Made by a program: the position numbers and the translations under genes
Origin: CAXBMB01 sp052078155
GTDB lineage: Bacteria > Pseudomonadota > Alphaproteobacteria > Kiloniellales > DSM-21159
Assembly (NCBI GenBank): GCA_052078155.1
Contig: JBQJBP010000001.1
Coordinates: forward strand, 930,001 to 994,000
Direction: 5' to 3'
DNA length: 64,000 bases
Shown here: in pieces, positions 62,131-64,000 of the stretch
Numbering within the stretch: the first letter of the stretch is position 1
Layout of the letters: the number at the start of each line of letters is the position of its first letter
The notes under the pieces: model-generated
Told to the model about the DNA's origin: nothing
Databases searched by the model: none
What the model saw: only the letters and a program-made list of their open reading frames with translations

Positions 62131-63306
62131 TTAGGAATCAGCCGTTTCCGCCAGATGCTCCAACGCCGCATTCAGGCCGCCTTTTGCATTGTCGAACCCG
62201 GACAGCCGCAGCCCCATTTCCACGCCGGAGAGCGTGCCCGCCAGCGTCAGATCGTTGAAATGTCCCAGATGGCCAATTCGGAATACCTTGTCCGCCACCT
62301 TGCCCAGACCGGTCCCCAGGGACATGTCGAACTTTTCCAGGATCACTTTTCGCAGAGCATCTGCGCTGCGACCGTCGGGCATGAGCACAGCCGTCAGAAC
62401 AGGGGAAAACTCGTCGGGGTTCTGGCAAAGGTTCTCCAGCCCCCAGGCGGACACTGCCTTGCGGGTGGCTTCACCATGACGGCGATGCCGGGCAAAGACA
62501 TTGTCCAGCCCTTCTTCGTGCAACATGGTGATGGCTTCCTTGAGCCCGTAGAGCAGGTTTGTGGCCGGGGTGTAAGGGAAGTAGCCCGTTGCGTTCTGGG
62601 CGATCATCTCATCCCAGCGCCAGTAGGCCCGGGGCATTCCCCCGGTTTCTGACACTTTAAGGGCCTTGTCACTGACCGCCACAAAACTCAGGCCCGGCGG
62701 CAACATCAGACCTTTCTGCGATCCGGAAACCGTGACATCCACCCCCCATTCCTGGTGCCGGTAGTCGGCTGACCCAAGGGATGAAATGGTGTCCACCATG
62801 TAGAGAGCCGGGTGACCAACCCGGTCGATGACATCCCGAATTCTCTTGATCTGAGACAGGGCGCCTGTGGAGGTTTCGTTGTGGACCACGCAGACGGCTT
62901 TGATTTCGTGGTTTTTATCAGCGCTCAGACGCTCTTCGATTTTGACCGGGTCGGCCCCGCCCCGCCAGTCGCCGGGAATCACTTCAGGCGCAATACCCAA
63001 CCGCTGGGCCAGCTTGGACCAGAGTGTTGAAAACTGACCAGTCTCGCACATCAACACCTTGTCGCCGGCCTGCAGCACATTCACCAAAGCAGACTCCCAG
63101 GCCCCGGTTCCGGACGCCGGGAAGATGATCACCGGGCTGTCTGTCTTGAAGATCGTTTTGATGCCCGCCAGCACCTCTTTGCCCAGATCTGCAAACTCAG
63201 GCCCACGATGATCAATGGTGGGATGATCCATGGCTCTCAGCACCCGATCAGGCACATTGGTCGGTCCTGGAATTTGCAGGAAATGGCGACCCGTATGAAC
63301 GGTCAT
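62131..63306 (-). CDS. Serine/aspartate-glyoxylate aminotransferase family protein
   Basis: A 391-residue class V PLP aminotransferase. The N-terminal FLQIPGPTNVPDRVLRAMDH and the PLP-lysine region VTVSGSQKGLMLPPGLSFVA match serine-glyoxylate aminotransferase (SgaA) and its relative aspartate-glyoxylate aminotransferase (BhcA). Both convert glyoxylate to glycine; I cannot decide between them by eye, and the other genes of the beta-hydroxyaspartate cycle are not nearby. I chose the ATG at 63306 because GAGAG precedes it and the family begins near MTVHTGRHFLQIPGP. It is the first gene of the leftward TRAP operon, with a palindrome 66 bp upstream. Confidence 0.9.
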   Translation of the reverse strand: MTVHTGRHFLQIPGPTNVPDRVLRAMDHPTIDHRGPEFADLGKEVLAGIKTIFKTDSPVIIFPASGTGAWESALVNVLQAGDKVLMCETGQFSTLWSKLAQRLGIAPEVIPGDWRGGADPVKIEERLSADKNHEIKAVCVVHNETSTGALSQIKRIRDVIDRVGHPALYMVDTISSLGSADYRHQEWGVDVTVSGSQKGLMLPPGLSFVAVSDKALKVSETGGMPRAYWRWDEMIAQNATGYFPYTPATNLLYGLKEAITMLHEEGLDNVFARHRRHGEATRKAVSAWGLENLCQNPDEFSPVLTAVLMPDGRSADALRKVILEKFDMSLGTGLGKVADKVFRIGHLGHFNDLTLAGTLSGVEMGLRLSGFDNAKGGLNAALEHLAETADS

Positions 63307-63370
63307 TGCCGTCTCTCTTTCTCTCACAATGCGAGCATTAAACGTCTGCGAATTTTGTAGCGCGACGATT

Positions 63371-63380
63371 ATGTATACAA
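63371..63380. promoter_or_regulatory. GntR-type palindrome upstream of the aminotransferase gene
   Basis: ATGTATACAA contains the perfect 8-bp palindrome TGTATACA and resembles operators of FadR-subfamily GntR repressors. It lies 65-75 bp upstream of the aminotransferase ATG. A second copy lies 130 bp away on the other side of the divergent region. Confidence 0.5.
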
Positions 63381-63502
63381 TTTTGAAAAGGGAGCAAGCG
63401 GAATTTTGACGAAAGAACTTTTCGGGATTTCAGGCCAAAAATACTTAAAAACAGCGAAAAACAAGCGGAAGTCGCGAAAAAACCATTCCCTCATTCCCAA
63501 TC

Positions 63503-63514
63503 AATGTATACATT
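63503..63514. promoter_or_regulatory. GntR-type palindrome upstream of the FAD oxidase gene
   Basis: AATGTATACATT is a perfect 12-bp palindrome about 40 bp upstream of the FAD oxidase ATG. Its core equals that at 63371-63380, which suggests one repressor controlling both divergent units, perhaps by looping. Confidence 0.55.
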
Positions 63515-63553
63515 TATACCGTTAATGATCAAATGCCCCCGGAACCGAATTTT

Positions 63554-64000
63554 ATGAGCGATTTTCCTCGCACCGGCTCTGCCAGTCTGGCTGAGCAACT
63601 GGCTGTGACACTTGATGGCGATGTTCTGTTTGATGCCTTTTCCCGCGGTCGCTACAGCACCGATGCTTCGGCCTATCAGATCACACCCCTGGGGGTGGTG
63701 GTTCCGGACAGCTATGACGATGTAAAGAAGACTCTGACGGCGGCACGCCAGGAAGCCACCCCTTTGCTGGCCCGCGGGGGTGGCACCTCCCAATGTGGAC
63801 AGACCGTGGGCGAAGCCGTGGTCATGGACGTCACCAAGCACCTGAACAAGGTGCTGGATTTTGATCCCGATGAGCGCACGGTCTGGGTCGAACCCGGCAT
63901 TGTTCTGGACCACCTCAACGCTTTCCTGCGCCCGCACGGCCTGTGGTTTCCGGTGGATGTCTCAACCGCATCCCGGGCCACCATCGGCGGCATGGCCGGC
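63554..64000 (+). CDS. FAD-binding oxidase/dehydrogenase (GlcD-like), 5' part
   Basis: Only the first 149 codons are present; the gene runs off the right edge. The protein starts at ATG (MSDFPRTGSASLAEQL) and shows the FAD_binding_4 pattern of glycolate/D-lactate-type oxidases: VVVPDSYDDVKKTLTAARQE, PLLARGGGTSQCGQTVGEAV and VWVEPGIVLDHLNAFLRPHG, then STASRATIGGMAG. The family oxidises 2-hydroxy acids to 2-oxo acids. Its neighbour converts glyoxylate to glycine, so a glycolate-like substrate is plausible, but this is inference. It is divergent from the aminotransferase-TRAP operon and shares operator-like palindromes with it. Confidence 0.85.
   Translation, partial: MSDFPRTGSASLAEQLAVTLDGDVLFDAFSRGRYSTDASAYQITPLGVVVPDSYDDVKKTLTAARQEATPLLARGGGTSQCGQTVGEAVVMDVTKHLNKVLDFDPDERTVWVEPGIVLDHLNAFLRPHGLWFPVDVSTASRATIGGMAG

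Noticed and set aside
62131..63306. Assignment of the aminotransferase as BhcA of the beta-hydroxyaspartate cycle
   Set aside because: The sequence allows it, but the partner genes bhcB, bhcC and bhcD are not in the neighbourhood, so I keep the broader family call.

Overview
The window looks like chromosomal DNA of a motile, Gram-negative alphaproteobacterium of the Rhodospirillales/Kiloniellales type. The evidence is a CckA-type hybrid kinase, a flgBC-fliE-fliQR-flhB cluster, fliL-fliM-DUF6468-motE order, recA and alaS close together, kdsA (lipopolysaccharide Kdo synthesis) and TRAP transporters. The assignment rests on gene content and protein similarity from memory; no database was searched. 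I see no tRNA, rRNA, CRISPR array, prophage or complete insertion sequence.

Layout. 1-4.6 kb: histidine utilisation, hutI-hutH leftward and hutF rightward, with a HutC-like operator between them. 4.7-7.2 kb: a TPR-sulfotransferase and a small flagellar rod-like protein. 7.6-12.7 kb: a PadR regulator and an RND efflux pair. 12.9-19 kb: an unknown protein, a Ser/Thr-rich LysM protein, a LOG-family hydrolase, isocitrate dehydrogenase and two cyclophilins. 19.2-22.4 kb: an AceE/transketolase-like enzyme divergent from an Lrp regulator. 22.5-27.3 kb: a PAS protein, a MerR regulator with a heavy-metal P-type ATPase, and a duplicated SnoaL-like protein. 27.4-34 kb: alaS, kdsA, an IalB-like protein and recA. 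34.2-44.1 kb: cckA, flhB-fliR-fliQ-fliE-flgC-flgB leftward, then csrA and an FlhB-tail protein, fliO and fliP rightward. 44.3-46.9 kb: ubiT-ubiU-ubiV for oxygen-independent ubiquinone synthesis. 46.9-56.7 kb: a second motility block with a large TPR protein, two MotB-like proteins, cheZ-cheY, a MotE-like protein, DUF6468, fliM and fliL. 57-64 kb: a CoA-transferase, enoyl-CoA hydratase, TRAP transporter, glyoxylate aminotransferase and a divergent FAD oxidase running off the right edge.

Two patterns cut across the genes. First, a family of short palindromic intergenic repeats (copies near 19.1, 22.4, 31.5, 32.4, 32.8 and 34.2 kb, with a degenerate one near 36.8 kb) shares termini close to cTARAGtcnnATCGgyTTaA. 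Several copies sit directly at gene ends and three supply the stop codon of the neighbouring gene. Second, five flagellar or chemotaxis transcription units carry a 7-of-8 match to the CtrA half-site pair TTAA-N7-TTAA about 50-80 bp upstream of the start, in a window that also encodes CckA, the kinase at the head of the CtrA pathway.
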